A DNA stretch of 64,000 nt from Cepaea nemoralis. Its lineage: Eukaryota > Mollusca > Gastropoda > Stylommatophora > Helicidae. The translations under genes and the position numbers were made by a program. The stretch covers positions 62,001 through 126,000 of the forward strand of contig JACEFZ010012625.1 of NCBI GenBank assembly GCA_014155875.1, written 5' to 3'. Below the pieces are notes generated by a model. The model saw only the letters and a list, made by a program, of their open reading frames with translations, was not told where the DNA came from and made no database searches. Shown piece after piece: positions 35,205-45,801 of the stretch (positions are counted from its first letter, which is position 1; each line of letters opens with the position of its first letter).

Positions 35205-35955
35205 AACAAAAATAAAGGACTCTATTGGAGTATAGACAGTAACTGTTTAATAGTGAGAACTAGAGAACATTTAGCAAGAGACAAAAAGTCCTGATCCTAG
35301 GACAGTGTTCCATGTTTGTTTTCACTGCGCCGGAATTATGAAGCCGGAGTTTCTATAAACTGTTAGGAACAGTTGCGTTAGGAACAATAATAGTTTTTTT
35401 TCACGGATTATAAGTTTACATGGGATTCAGATCTCATGGTCATCAAAGTTCCTGGAAGAGGACATGTCTGGAGAGAAGGATACGACTTCGGTGAGGTCTA
35501 ATGTACTGACTCGTGTGATGTCGTGTAATCCTTGCCATGATGTGTGCACTATGATCCTGAACTTTGAGTGCTGACACATACATTTATGTTATAATACACG
35601 ACACACATTTTCTTCGCATACACGTCTCATATACGTGACACTTTTCTTTTAATAAATTAATCTTTGTTAATTTTTAGAAGCAAGAGTTGTTGAGTATGTT
35701 GCGTTGGGGAAGTATGAGAGGGGGCATACTACGACAGTGAGAGAGTGATAGGAAGGTGTCCACGGGCTGATGGAGTGTGTTGGACGGAAGCTGGTGGATT
35801 CTCCAGGATATTGATAGGAAAGAAAAATATTATAATGTGGGTGTTGACTTTCTTCACTCCAGGGACGACACTTTAAAAGGAGGACACGACACCCATGTCT
35901 GGTTGGATTTACTAATATCTATATTAATGTCACCTAATATCATAAGATACACAGA
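35205..35955. other. No recognisable gene
   Basis: Downstream of the candidate terminal exon; AT-rich, with short open frames only. Confidence 0.35.
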
Positions 35956-35959
35956 TAGG

Positions 35960-36520
35960 CACTCAGGTAGGTAGGTAGGTAGGTAGGCAGGCAGGCAGGT
36001 AGGTAGGTAGGTAGGTGGTAGGTAGGTAGGTAGGTAGGTAGGTAGGTAGGTAGGTAGGTAGACAGCAGTCAGCTAGTACGCTCTCCCGACCGATTTAATG
36101 ACCCACCCAGCAATCGATTGAAACCACCTACCCACCGACTTATCGACCGACATATAGACAGATAGACAGAATATATATTAAATAAACAAATAGTATGTAT
36201 TGTTACTTCAGACGGGCAGGCAGGCAGGTATCAGGCGGCAGTATGGCAGGCCGATAGGACGGTCGGTCGATCGATCGGTCGGTCGGTCGTTAGGTAGGTA
36301 GGTCGACAGGGAGGTAGGTAGTTAGGTACGTAGGCAGTGAGGTAGGTAGGTGGGCAGGGAGGTATGGAGGGAATGTAGGTTGCTAAGTAGGTAGGGTGGT
36401 AGGTAGGAAGATGAGTAGGTAGGTAGGTGGGTAGGTAGAAGGGTGGGTGGGTTGATGGGTAGGTAGGTAGGTAGGTAGGTAGAGAGACAGGTGGTCGGGC
36501 GGGAGTCAACTATGGGCCAA
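35960..36520. repeat. (GTAG)n and related tetranucleotide repeats
   Basis: GGTA/GGCA units at 35964-36062 and 36285-36482 are separated by sequence with GACC/GATA runs and a (GGTC)n patch at 36262-36290. Open reverse-strand frames rich in L-P-T-Y are artefacts. Confidence 0.93.
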
Positions 36521-36959
36521 TGATGTGCCAGGTCCATTATATGTTAAAACCGCATGAATGGATAGGGGACCGGTCTATCAATTCAACCCTCATCGACCTC
36601 CGCTAATGTCTTGGAATATATTTTTTGAAGTATGACATCAGCTGCGTTTGATTCGCTGAAGTTGTGATTCAGATAGACATTTGGTCCACGTACACACAGT
36701 TTGAGTAACTATGCAACAGCTTGTTTGGTCGACTTCGAAAGTAAAACTGAAAGTAAATCTAATATACATATATACTTAACTTCACCAACTTCAAAGTACA
36801 GTCTACATGTACACACTTTATGCAGGGTGTAAATTATCATTAATTATGTTAATGTCCATTCAGTAGAAGTTTATTTCAGATATGTATTTTATTTCATCGT
36901 TTAAGTTAACCATTGTGTCAAAGTTATGACAATACAACGAGTTCAACGATTTAGTATTT

Positions 36960-37175
36960 TGCTATTAACATGTAAGTATATTCAGAAATATAATGTTTTC
37001 GTTGTTCTCTAGTTATGTAAGTATATTCAGAAATAGTTAGTTTTTCCTGTTCTCTAAAAATGTAAGTATATTCAGAAACAGTATGTTTTCGTTGTTCTCT
37101 AAATGTGTAAGTATATTCAGAAATAGTATGTTCTCGTTGTTCTCTAAAAATGTAAGTATGTTTAGAAATAGTTTT
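36960..37175. repeat. Tandem repeat of ~45 bp, 4.5 copies
   Basis: Each unit has GTAAGTATATTCAGAAATA followed by GTTTTCGTTGTTCTCTA. A reverse-strand frame of 10-15 residue repeats results (EYTYIFREQ), with no evidence of expression. Confidence 0.9.
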
Positions 37176-37572
37176 TCTTTTCCTTTTTTTTTTCGTTGCT
37201 CGCTTTAAACTCAAGCGTAGTCCTTACACACTGTTTATAGTAGTAAGAGGCTGAATTTTTTCGTGTGGGTTTGCTTTCCCCTTTACCGGTGTCCCTCGCC
37301 ATCAGCGAACCCACTCCGACTTCAGAGGTACTTGTAATTAACGTCCCCAAGTAAAGGACTGAAGCATCTCACCTCCATTTAGTAGAGGTGAGCGACGGCT
37401 AGGTTCGTACATCCGAGAGACACTAGCCTATAGGAGTTCCGCCATATCCCCCAGCTGGGAACCTTGGAGCAAGTATCAGTACTAATCATGTAGCGTGCTC
37501 AGCATCTCACCTCCATTCTGCAGTAGGTGAGTATCGGCCCGGCTCTCACGTCCGAGGATTAATTACGGGATA
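37176..37572. other. Unassigned; short direct duplication
   Basis: GCATCTCACCTCCATT occurs at 37364 and 37502, each followed by a similar GGTGAGYRYCGGC phrase and CGTCCGAGRR, giving a duplicated ~65-bp block. A GGTACTTGTAATTAACG-like stretch precedes it. No gene seen. Confidence 0.4.
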
Positions 37573-37574
37573 TG

Positions 37575-37970
37575 CCCTGAAGAGATTAGAACAAGAATCG
37601 CCATGGCGAAGGAAATCTTTTGCAAGATGGAAAAAAAAATATTGACCAATAAAACGACGTCATTTTCAACGAGAAAAAGAGTGGTGAGGTGCTACGTCGA
37701 ACATATACTTGAGCAGGCAAGCTGAAAAACATCTGATGGCTGTGGAAATGTGGTTTCTGAGGAAAAAGCAAGGAATACCTTGATCAGACAGAAAAATCAA
37801 TGACCAAGTTCTACAAGAAACTAATGCAAATCGTACACTATTTAGAGAAATTAGACGTAGACAGTTAACAGTTTTGGTCACGGTATAAAAAGAAATAAAT
37901 TGGAGAATTGGTGACAACTGGCAAGATCGAGGTGAAGAGAACAAGAGGAAGACAGAGAAGTAAATACCTC
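37575..37970 (+). pseudogene. LINE family B fragment
   Basis: Matches 22995-23405: GATTAGAACAAGAATYGCCAT, ACATCTGATGGCTGTGGAAA, CGTAGACAGT and CTGGCAAGATCGA in the same order, with an internal deletion near 37710. It stops at SKYL and is abutted by a transposon-end-like sequence at 37971. Confidence 0.8.
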
Positions 37971-38024
37971 CAGTGATTATATTAAGGCGTACTAACTGGA
38001 TGAGAAGAATGAAAAGATGAAATA

Positions 38025-38549
38025 ATTGTTTCATTGGCAAATTTCAATTGTTCCCAAGTTGCAGATCTGCCAAGACCAGGACGACCGTCCTCAGAGTGCA
38101 ATGATGCAAATGCTGCAAAAGTGAAGAAAATCATAGGCCATGACAGGAAAATGGCAATTGCAGAGATATCGGGTTCAGCAAAACTGAGTAAGAGTACAGT
38201 TTTTAGAATTTTACACAACAGACTGAACATGAGAAAAAGAATGTGCCCCGCGCCTGCTGACATGTGAACAGAAACAAACACGGGTTTATTGCTGTGGCTA
38301 ATTGCTCAACATGTGGCGGTCGAAAAACATGTAAAGGACCATGGGGACGGTAGATGAGACTTGGATTCACCAAATCGTAAAAAACAGCTAAAAAGAAATC
38401 GTCTTGACAGTGACGAAGATGTCATACTGGCTTGTGATTGCTGGTTTAGTTCGAAAAACAGGTTGTTTTATTCTGAAGGTCTTTTCGAGGTCACGCAGAG
38501 ATGTCAGAAATGCATAAATTCAGATGGTGGCTACATTGAGAAGGAATAA
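38025..38549 (+). pseudogene. Mariner transposase with catalytic core deleted
   Basis: The forward frame begins with the second helix-turn-helix: PRPGRPSSECNDANAAKVKK, then AEISGSAKLSKSTVFRILHN (38090-38230). A short ETWIH (first catalytic D region, 38357-38372) is joined to the C-terminus: SDEDVILACDCWFSSKN, then RCQKCINSDGGYIEKE at the stop. The D-E-T-W motif is kept but the second and third catalytic aspartates are gone. It is non-autonomous. Confidence 0.8.
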
Positions 38550-38641
38550 GCACTGTGCCACATTTCAATTTTCTCCGCCTACTCCTTCATGGTCAGGCTA
38601 AAGACTTATAAGAAGCCCCTTGTACATGCACAAAGCAAAGA

Positions 38642-39319
38642 TATAATCACGGAGAAGACCCTTCAGTGACTACTTTAAGACATAATAACTGGATGAGAAG
38701 AATGAAAATATGACAAAAAATGAGAACAATGAAGAGATAGTGAAAATTTGAAAATAAATGTTGCTACTAATCTCAGAATCCCAGTCTGTGATACTAACAT
38801 CAATTTCACTTTGATATTCTTGTATCGGACGGGCTCCCTGGCCGATGAGTTAGCAGATTTCTCCGTAACTCAGAATACTCTCGTGGTTGACGTGAGCGCA
38901 CGAGAATTGGAAGCGGTTAGAGTCGCGCCAGTGACTTAGAGTATGGAGCCGGTCACTCAAAAAGCAATGGCAAACTACTGAGCGTAATCTTGCCAAGAAA
39001 TCAACAATCAGCTGAAAGAAGCTGATGTTGACAGCGATGTCCTGTAAAGGAAATATGCAAAAAAAAACACTCTTGTATAGACAGCCCTAGGGGTCTGTGA
39101 TGTCATGAGGACCTACCTCGATCCCAGGGCTGTCTATAAAAGAGTATCAAGGTTAAATTCGTGTTGGCATAACAGCAAGGGATTCTGAAATAAGTAACAA
39201 AACATAGTTTTCAAATTTTCATGTTTCTCTTCATTGTTCTAATTATTTCATCTTTTCATTCTCCTCATCCAGTTCTTATGCCTTAATGTAGTCACTGGAG
39301 GATCTTCTCCGTGATTATA
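38642..39319. repeat. Foldback (long inverted repeat) element carrying a SINE
   Basis: The left arm from 38642 (TATAATCACGGAGAAG) and the right arm ending at 39319 (CTTCTCCGTGATTATA) are reverse complements over about 200 bp with moderate divergence. Shared blocks include AACTGGATGAG, AACAATGAAGAGA, GAAAATTTGAAAA, CAGAATCCC and TATAGACAGCCCT. The loop is about 38 bp (39090-39120). The left arm is split by the SINE at 38826-39069. A third partial arm copy lies at 37970-38030. Confidence 0.85.
38826..39069 (+). mobile_element. tRNA-SINE (CCTTGGCCGAGGAG family) inside foldback arm
   Basis: Starts with GGGCTCCCTGGCCGATGAGT and is a sister to 19021-19262 throughout, including AAGCAATGGCAAACTACTGA and GCGATGTCCTGTAAAGG, with an A9 tail. 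TTCTTGTAT (38817-38825) and CTCTTGTAT (39070-39078) form the target duplication. Confidence 0.85.
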
Positions 39320-40642
39320 CGAGGGTATGCCAGAAAGTTATGCACCACAATTATTATCTCTTTAACCTTTAGTAACATACACATGAAATTTGTTCACAAT
39401 GTTCATGCACCTGTGCAGCAAATATTTCTACTTCTCAGCATAATCTCCATCAACTTTAACGGCTTTACGCTATCTTGAAATAAGAGCATGTATCCCAGAT
39501 CTGCACCCCATTTTGTCCGGTTCTCGTAGCCACTTCTTCACTGTTTTAATCACTCCCTCGTTGTCTTCAAACTGTTTCCAACGAATAGCATTCATAAGGG
39601 AACCGAAAAGATGGAAACAGATGGTGCCAGGTCTGGACTGTAAGGTGGAGGGGGCAATACATTCCACCACATTTTGTCGATTGCCTCCCTCGTTTGTAAA
39701 CTTGTGTGAGGACGCGCGTTGTCGTAAATTAGAAGCAGTTGCTTTCGATTATTGTGAGACCTAACCCTGCAGAAACGATGATTGCGTTATGTGAGTGTTT
39801 TTATGTAAGTTTCCAAATTTATGGTTCCACATTTTGACAGCACATCCACTAGAATAACACCACAAATGTCCCCAAAAAAACAGTGAGCATGACTTTTCCG
39901 GCTGATGAAGTTGGTTTTGAATTTTTTTCTCGCTGGTAATTGGCGATGGTGCCACTCAACTGACTGTCTATTTGTCCCCAGCTGAAAATGATGACACCCA
40001 AGTTTCGTCTCCTGTAACAATATTTGACAAAACAAAAAAGACATCCCCATCTGTCTCGAACCGCCGCAACATTTCTTAACCAAAAAAAAAAAGCTCGAGG
40101 AACCTATTTTGCATAAACCTTGAATACCCCAGATTTGTGAAAATTGTAATCTCACTACCTTTGTTTATTGAAAGTTGCATGGACAATTGTTGACTTGCGA
40201 TTGGCCTGTCTCTGCGAATCATGAAGTCAGCACCTACCAAGATGATCGGGCAGGTTGCTGTGGTAGAAGGTCCAGAGCGCGGCTTATCAGTCAGCTCTGC
40301 ATCTCCACTTGCAGAAACTAAAATTCTCTTCGCCAAGCGACTAACTATGGTTCTATCGACTGCGAAAGTGCCATATACAGCACACAAACGTTTGTGAATG
40401 TTAACAGCAGTTTCTTTCTCTGAGTACCAAAAATTCTTTAACAATCCTCTGCTTGTAACGTTTGTCATTAATATCTGCCACTTCAACAGTTTTGTATCGC
40501 GGTTAGAACTAGTTCACAGAAGTGCAATTTGGCATACACCATCAAGAGATTATAACCTTAAATTGGTGCAAATTTAATGTTTATATCTTTATTATTCACT
40601 CAGATAATAATTTTGGTGCATACCTTTCTGACCTACACTCGT
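39319..40642 (-). mobile_element. Mariner transposon with both terminal inverted repeats
   Basis: The left end ACGAGGGTATGCCAGAAAGT and the right end (as reverse complement ACGAGTGTAGGTCAGAAAGG) form imperfect inverted repeats of about 36 bp that continue into TATGCACCA. The left end abuts the foldback element at a TA dinucleotide, the standard mariner target. Length about 1.32 kb, full-size for the family. Confidence 0.9.
39325..40490 (-). pseudogene. Mariner transposase, full length but broken
   Basis: The reverse strand starts near 40486 (MKWQ) and carries the N-terminal helix-turn-helix with SEKETAVNIHKRLCAVYG and a GPSTTAT linker. VTGDETWVS (first catalytic D) is near 40010-40030, HHRQLPARKKFKTN follows, and LIYDNARPH (second D) is near 39720-39745. 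PPYSPDLAPS (third D) is near 39625-39660, giving the D,D34D arrangement of mariner. At least three frameshifts or stops break the frame (near 40080, 39780 and 39600). Confidence 0.88.
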
Positions 40643-40936
40643 GTGCTGTTTTGTGTAATGTATTTGTTTGCTGATGAAGCTTAGTCGCCGCAACGTCCTG
40701 TGTTTTTTGTAATTGTGTTCTGTAAAGCTGCATTACTTTGTATTATTTTACATTGTTTATATTCTGCGAGTATTGTCTTTTTACGCTTATATACACTCCA
40801 GTTTAATTGTCATGTTTCTGTTATTTGCACACCCTCATCTTCTTCATCATTTGCATTCATATTTCCAGGATAATGTCTGTATTAAAAGTAGTAATTGAAC
40901 GACGGTGTATGACAATACGAACAGGAATAAAATACA
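40643..40936. other. No recognisable gene
   Basis: Short spacer between mariner and the next LINE fragment; nothing recognised. Confidence 0.35.
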
Positions 40937-41340
40937 TCATCACCATCAGGTACCACTCCGATAAGCGTGGCCGGTCATGTCTCATAATCCTACACTTTTA
41001 TCAGAGTCTTGAATCACGACTGTGTTCCTATCCCGATAACACAGTGTGGCCAAGACATCCTTGTATTTCTCTCTCTGCGTTGTCCTTGATTTTCTTCCAT
41101 CAATGTTGCCAATTGTCACTAAGTTTTATTGTTTGTTCCTCCTCATGATGTGCCCAAATATTATCAACTGTCTATGTTTAGTTTCTCTAACACGGTTTTC
41201 ATTTGTTTATTGTAGAACCCCTTATTTCTTTTCTTTTTTTAAATCTGTCTGCCAGTGATATTCTTTGCATTTTCCTCTGAAACGACATTTGAACAGCCAT
41301 TAGACCTTTTCTCGGCTTGTCTGCTTATTGTCCATGTTGA
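40937..41340 (-). pseudogene. LINE family B 3' fragment
   Basis: Reverse-strand match to the C-terminal end of family B: GATAAGCGTGGCCGGTCATG, AATTGTCACTAAG, TCATGATGTGCCCAAA, TTTGCATTTTCCTC and CAGCCATTAGA, in the order seen at 27300-27680. Frame lost. Confidence 0.75.
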
Positions 41341-41374
41341 ACGTTGGTTACAATCCTGTACGAGAAGTCGTTAT

Positions 41375-41530
41375 CAACCCCAACATTTTCGGCTGTTCAT
41401 AATTTTCTAAGAAATTTGTCCTTTCAGTAGTTTGCCATTCCTTTCTGAACCACTCACGTTATGGCATCGGAACGCAACGCGGTCAGTTTCCAAATCATGG
41501 GTACAATTCAGTTCACAGTGCCTAAGCCAC
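41375..41530 (-). mobile_element. SINE fragment with CAGTAGTTTGCCATT core
   Basis: Reverse-strand copy of the SINE type at 61045-61480: CCCCAACATTTTCGGCTGTT, TTCAGTAGTTTGCCATTCCT and TTTCTGAACC. Confidence 0.6.
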
Positions 41531-41868
41531 ATCGCCAGCTAATTATTCGGAACATTTTTATTATAATGGTGCTTCACTCTAATTTAAGGGATTGTGAGGT
41601 ATTTCACTTTAGTTTAAGAGATTGTGTGGTACTCCACTCCAGTTTCAGAGATTGTGAGGTATTTCACTCTAGTTTAAGAGATTGTGAGGTACTTCACTCT
41701 AATTTCAGAAATTACGATGCGCTTCATTCAAATTTTAAAGATTGTGGGGTGCATCACTGTAATTTCAGGCATTGTGAGGTGCTACACTCTAATTTCAGGG
41801 AGGGTGAAGACGTCCTGTCAGATTCTAAATGGTCCCTGAAGAACTATTTACCAAAGACATGCACGTGA
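41461..41868 (+). other. 30-bp tandem repeat forming a 10-residue repeat frame
   Basis: Eight 30-bp units (41570-41810) contain CACTCTAATTTCAG and GATTGTGAGGT. In the open frame they read as a 10-residue motif of the type LHSNFRDCEV, followed by a non-repeat tail ending SLKNYLPKTCT. A diverged relative at 45998-46255 keeps the same frame (SHSNFRRSED, NFRNCEEDHA, SQKNYLPNSS). The open frame begins inside a SINE fragment, so a complete gene is doubtful. Function unknown. Confidence 0.4.
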
Positions 41869-41965
41869 AGAAAGATTCAGTCAAAATGGATCAAACAGTC
41901 ACAAGAGACCAATCAGGTATCTAGAAGAAATACGGCTAAAGTAGAATTATAGATATGGAAATTAG

Positions 41966-42390
41966 AGGGGGGCTGCGTGTTCTCGAGCTATGGTGTCCGC
42001 CTCGAGTGCTGGAGGTCCCGGGTTCAAGCCCCGGTGATGACCGGGATTTTTTCTCGTGGACTACTAGTAATAAAATTCCCCTGGTCTCTAGGGTAGTGAG
42101 ATCGGACAGCCGTGTGTATTGTTCGCGCACGTAAAAAATCCCTTGGCAGTTGGAAATCGAAAAAGAGTAGCATAACGGCGCTGCCCGGGCAAAATTTCGA
42201 GTTAAAAATCTACCCAAAGTATTTCAGGATCCTCGCCGGTGCTACGGAGTTCGTGCACTGAGTTGAGTTTCTCCAGACTCAGGTTTGAGTTAGGAGGAGA
42301 ACGGAGCACTTATGGGTTGCACCCGTGTGCCGTGATGTTGATCCATCGACTAAACTAAACTAAACTAAACTAAACTAAACTAAACTATCT
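41966..42390 (+). mobile_element. ~420-bp tRNA-derived SINE with (CTAAA)n tail
   Basis: Head with an A-box-like GAGCTATGGTGTCCGCCTCG and a B box GGGTTCAAGCCCCGG (42019-42033) at tRNA spacing. A long unique body follows, including CCCTGGTCTCTAGGGTAGTG and GGCGCTGCCCGGGCAAAA, and the tail CTAAACTAAACTAAAC (42353-42388). An intact-looking member. Confidence 0.85.
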
Positions 42391-42474
42391 AAGTAAATAC
42401 TCATGCACATGAACATCAAGAACTCCTTGGCAGGTTTAAATAATGTTCAGTCATGTATATCCATTACACGACGT

Positions 42475-42650
42475 TACAGTCACCTCCAGAATGTTTGGCT
42501 GTTTCTGGTGTTTTGCCAAGTTTATGTTCAGTAGTTTGTCACTGCTTTCGGAACGGACGGCACTCACACAAAATCTGACCTCCTTTTTCGAAAGAAGGAT
42601 GATACATTGCCAAATCGTCCTTCCCATGTGGACACGACGACGATATATCG
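42475..42650 (-). mobile_element. SINE fragment
   Basis: Reverse-strand core TTCAGTAGTTTGTCACTGCT preceded by TTTGCCAAGTTTATG and TGTTTGGCTGTTT, as in the 61045-61480 copies. The head is degraded. Confidence 0.5.
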
Positions 42651-42733
42651 CCATGCTAGGATCATTGTTTAGTTTGTTTTGTTTCGTGTTATCTTTCGCA
42701 ATTTTAATGCTCAGTGAACGCAAATATGCATTA

Positions 42734-43907
42734 TAGTTGAGTTGAGTTAAGAACCGACATCACTGCACTCAAGACATTCCCATATGTGCTCAGTCCCCTC
42801 GTTCAACAGCCAGCCAAGAGTTATATTACTAATCGTTCCCACCACTATCTGATTAAAAGTTCTCCTGGTCTTCCCTCTCAGTTTTGAGATTCTTCCAGAA
42901 CCCCTGCCGATCCACCGCAATCTCATTTTTTTCCACATATGGGTTCTCAATCTGTTTCTCCGCCTTCTCCACCTGGTCCCACAAGCGCACGACCACCCCC
43001 GCCCCTTGTCCATAGGGCAAGATACCACCAAGAGGTGCATTCCCTGCTAGCCTATCAGCCTGTTCATTCCCCCGTACACCCGCATGGCCAGGGCAAAATA
43101 TTCATACAATTCTCACAATCTGTTACCTCTGAAGCGACGAGAGCCATTCCACACGAAACATTCCTTTCTCCACCTTGCTAAGCATATTCTTTGAATCCGT
43201 AATGAACACAAAGTGTGTCGCAGTAGTCTCCTTTAGCCACCGGAATGCCGCTGTTACTGCCTCCATCTCTATTCTGAGGCTGGAGGTCGTAGTCTCATAT
43301 GCTAGGCTCTCCTTTTTCAAAACTCGCCCATTAGCCTTTGCAATAAAGCCCCAGCCACTACGTCTGTTTCTCACCACTGACCCATCGGTGTAGATGACTA
43401 TGTCACCTTGATGTGTGTTGCTCTGGATCAGCTGTTGCACTTCAAACTCAGTGCGGCCCGCTGCCCATTCTCTGCACTCACGACCAAGTGTTATTATTAC
43501 ATTATGCCAGTCCGTCATGTCATCCGGAACTTCAACCCACTCTCTTTCACAATTGATGGTCTCTGGATTACACACCTAACTTATAGAAAGGTCTGCCTGC
43601 GCCATCCAGGACCTGCCTCGTCTTAGTCTATGACCCTTTACCATATCCATTGCTGCATGCAGCGGGTGATCCCTGTCTCTCCGTCATTTAGGTAGCGCCA
43701 GGATATGCCTCATGCATATAATTGGTGTGTCCTTTGTACACCCCAGTATTAACCGCATGGCAGCATTCTGTATGCGCTCCAACCTTTCAAGCTGGCTTTT
43801 TGATACTGTCAGCAGCCCCAAGCCATACTCAATGACAGAAATTATTAACTGCTGAAAGAGCCTGTACAGAATCCTCTGATCTACCCCGGTTGCTGCCATA
43901 GCCCTCA
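42734..43907 (-). mobile_element. 5'-truncated RNase H LINE, longest copy
   Basis: Bounded by ATGCATTA (42726-42733 and 43908-43915). The reverse strand begins in the C-terminal part of the reverse transcriptase (FQQLIISVIEYGLGLL, IQNAAMRLILGCTKDTP; 43690-43880). It passes through the linker and the complete RNase H domain (YTDGSV, EMEAVTAAFRWL, FITDSKN) and a PGHAG block on a shifted frame, and finishes with the CLECSDVGS knuckle and a TTGAG tail. Two frame breaks occur near 43120 and 43580. It shows that RNase H lies downstream of the reverse transcriptase, as in I-type and Jockey-type elements. Confidence 0.88.
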
Positions 43908-43924
43908 ATGCATTAAGTTGTTAA

Positions 43925-44189
43925 GTCAATGCATTAAGTTACGTGCATTATAATGCTTGTTTATTTGATTGAGCACCGTCTTTGGTCTAAACCTACTTGT
44001 TTGGCACTCAATTGGTTAAAAGGATTGGGGCAATTATTGAAAGTTTTACTCATTCTTTTACCTGTATGGATTTAGTATGATTCAACCAGGTAAACTGTGA
44101 TACCTCTGAGGTGTCTAAGCACAAGTTATACGTAAATCTTTGTATATTCATTCTTCTTTCCAATTTTTATTTTTCTGTCATTAACATGC
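43925..44189. other. No recognisable gene
   Basis: Contains a third ATGCATTA-like repeat at 43923-43935; otherwise unremarkable. Confidence 0.3.
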
Positions 44190-44415
44190 AGATTTTGTGG
44201 TGAGAGGTTACGGACGCAGTTCGGAATCCTGCATTCCGTGTTTGAAACACAGCTGCGATCGATTTGGCAGCAGACCGCCTTGCGTTGGTTTTTATAAAAA
44301 TGGTATGAGTGTGGGTCATTCAGAAAGCAATGGCAAACTACTAGACGTAAACTTGCCAAGAAATAACAGCCAACAAATGCTGGTGTTTACTGCGACGTTG
44401 GGTAAAGGCACGTAA
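44190..44415 (+). mobile_element. tRNA-SINE with GCAATGGCAAACTACT core
   Basis: Head TTTGTGGTGAGAGGTTACGG, B-box-like GTGTTTGAAACACAGCTGCG (44239-44258), then AGAAAGCAATGGCAAACTAC (44320-44339) and TTGCCAAGAAATAACAGCCA. It is the same family as 61045-61480 but in forward orientation. Confidence 0.75.
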
Positions 44416-44469
44416 CTACGCAACATATGTTATTCCTGCATTCAACTAATTTAGTCACTCGCTTCTCTC

Positions 44470-44715
44470 ACTGCGCAACTCAGAGGCTATCACGCTTGCC
44501 TGCACACCTGAATGTCACGTGTTCGAATCTCACTCGAAATTTCTTCTTTTTTTCAAATTGAATTTGCTTGGAAACACAGTACCAGGAAATGTCTTGGGAA
44601 GCAAAGGCGTGTAGTGTGTAACTGACCACATTCCCACCGAAAACCAGTTGGTTTATAAATGTATATCCTACATCATATGCCCAATGCCCTTTAAGGCATG
44701 CAAAAGGTGTTCTGA
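44470..44715 (+). mobile_element. tRNA-SINE, sister of the SINE at the satellite border
   Basis: A-box-like CAACTCAGAGGCTATCACGC and B box GTGTTCGAATCTCAC (44519-44533), then CGAAATTTCTTC + T run + AATTGA. The body is shared with 53405-53665 (ACCAGGAAATGTCTTGGGAA; CATATGCCCAATGCCCTTTA). This is the copy without any tandem expansion, so it acts as the reference. Confidence 0.75.
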
Positions 44716-44752
44716 CCACAATGTACCTACCCATACCGTACTACTATGGTAA

Positions 44753-45316
44753 GTTAATAAGTAAGTCACAAATGGTTGTAAAAAAATAACTAAATATAAT
44801 AACAACTTGAAACTAGTTTATTTGTATACATACATTGTCCCTTTATTTATCAACATAATTTCCACCAACATTGATGTATTTATCCCATAGCGTTATCAGT
44901 CCTCCCAAACCGACTGCTTAGATCCAAGTGCCCTGTTCTCAATTAGCTGCCATCCCACAGAACTGTGTGACTTACTTATTGACTCGCCCTGGTAACTTTT
45001 TCTATCCAACTATGCACAGCTTTACGGGAAATCGCTAGGGGTTAAGTCTACTGAAACCCCACCTTGGCGGGAGACATTTCCCGAATGATGACGAAGTTGA
45101 ATGTGAAATGAAACCGTAGTTTAGAAAACAGAGCACGCAGTTCTATGCAGCCGGTTTGGGAGAACTGATAAAACGATGGGATAAGTTCATCAGTGTTGGT
45201 GGAAATAATGTTGAGAAATAAAGGGACAATGTATGTATACAAATAAACTGGTTTCAAGTTGTTATCATATTTAGTTATTTTTCTACAGCCATTAGCAACT
45301 TACTTATTAACTTACC
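44753..45316. mobile_element. Inverted pair of mariner 3' ends (foldback MITE)
   Basis: The left arm (44753-44912, reverse) and right arm (45148-45316, forward) are reverse complements. Both encode a mariner C-terminus: LGELIKRWDKFISVGGNNVE on the right, and a reading with RWDKYINVGGNYVDK on the left. The outer ends are GGTAAGTTAATAAGTAAGT-like on both sides. The ~235-bp middle has no transposase core. Confidence 0.8.
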
Positions 45317-45481
45317 GTCGAAGTATATAATGGCTGTCAAAAAACCTTTGAGTATGTTTTCGAGAGCACCTCCCCACATCATATTCCCGTCGGTTGCTTT
45401 ATGATACTCGTTCGTTGGTTTACCGTTTACAAAGGGTTTCAAAGGCCAGGGGATCGACTTAATTGGACCGAGTTGTATCAT
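45316..45481 (-). CDS. Candidate exon or coding fragment, unknown gene
   Basis: The reverse-strand frame (MIQLGPIKSIPWPLKPF, then VNGKPTNEYHKATDGNMMWG and GALENILKGFLTAIIYFDG) has rich, protein-like composition unlike the flanking repeats. It is followed by a GTAAGT that is also the first bases of the mariner end at 45316. If real, the transposon supplies the splice donor. No acceptor is convincing (CCAATTAAG near 45450 is possible). The family is unknown to me. Confidence 0.3.
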
Positions 45482-45489
45482 ATAAGGCG

Positions 45490-45665
45490 CGGTCTCTTTC
45501 CGCAGAGCGGTCTACTGAGAGCGTAGCATGAACTCCGTAGCTTCAGAGAAGATCCCCCATAAGTCTAAACAGATTACATTCGTTCACCGAATGGCATAGG
45601 CTGGAATCGAACCCAAAATCTTCGGAGTGTGAGGTTGTCGTCTTAACCATATCGCCTCTGAGACT
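45490..45665 (-). mobile_element. tRNA-derived SINE
   Basis: The reverse strand has the A-box-like GAGGCGATATGGTTAAGACG and the B box GGGTTCGATTCCAGCC (45599-45614). Confidence 0.75.
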
Positions 45666-45801
45666 ACCTGTGTGTTACTAGTTGCTATGTTGTAGTTATT
45701 AGTTGTTCTCCGCGTTAGGCGGAATTATGTGTGATAGATAAGTATGTAGCGTTTTCTCCAATGGGATTTCTTGCCCATGTAAGTTTGTGCTGATTTTGAA
45801 G

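Noticed and set aside
36231..36537. L-P-T-Y-rich secreted protein frame
   Set aside because: It is the reverse translation of (GTAG)n.
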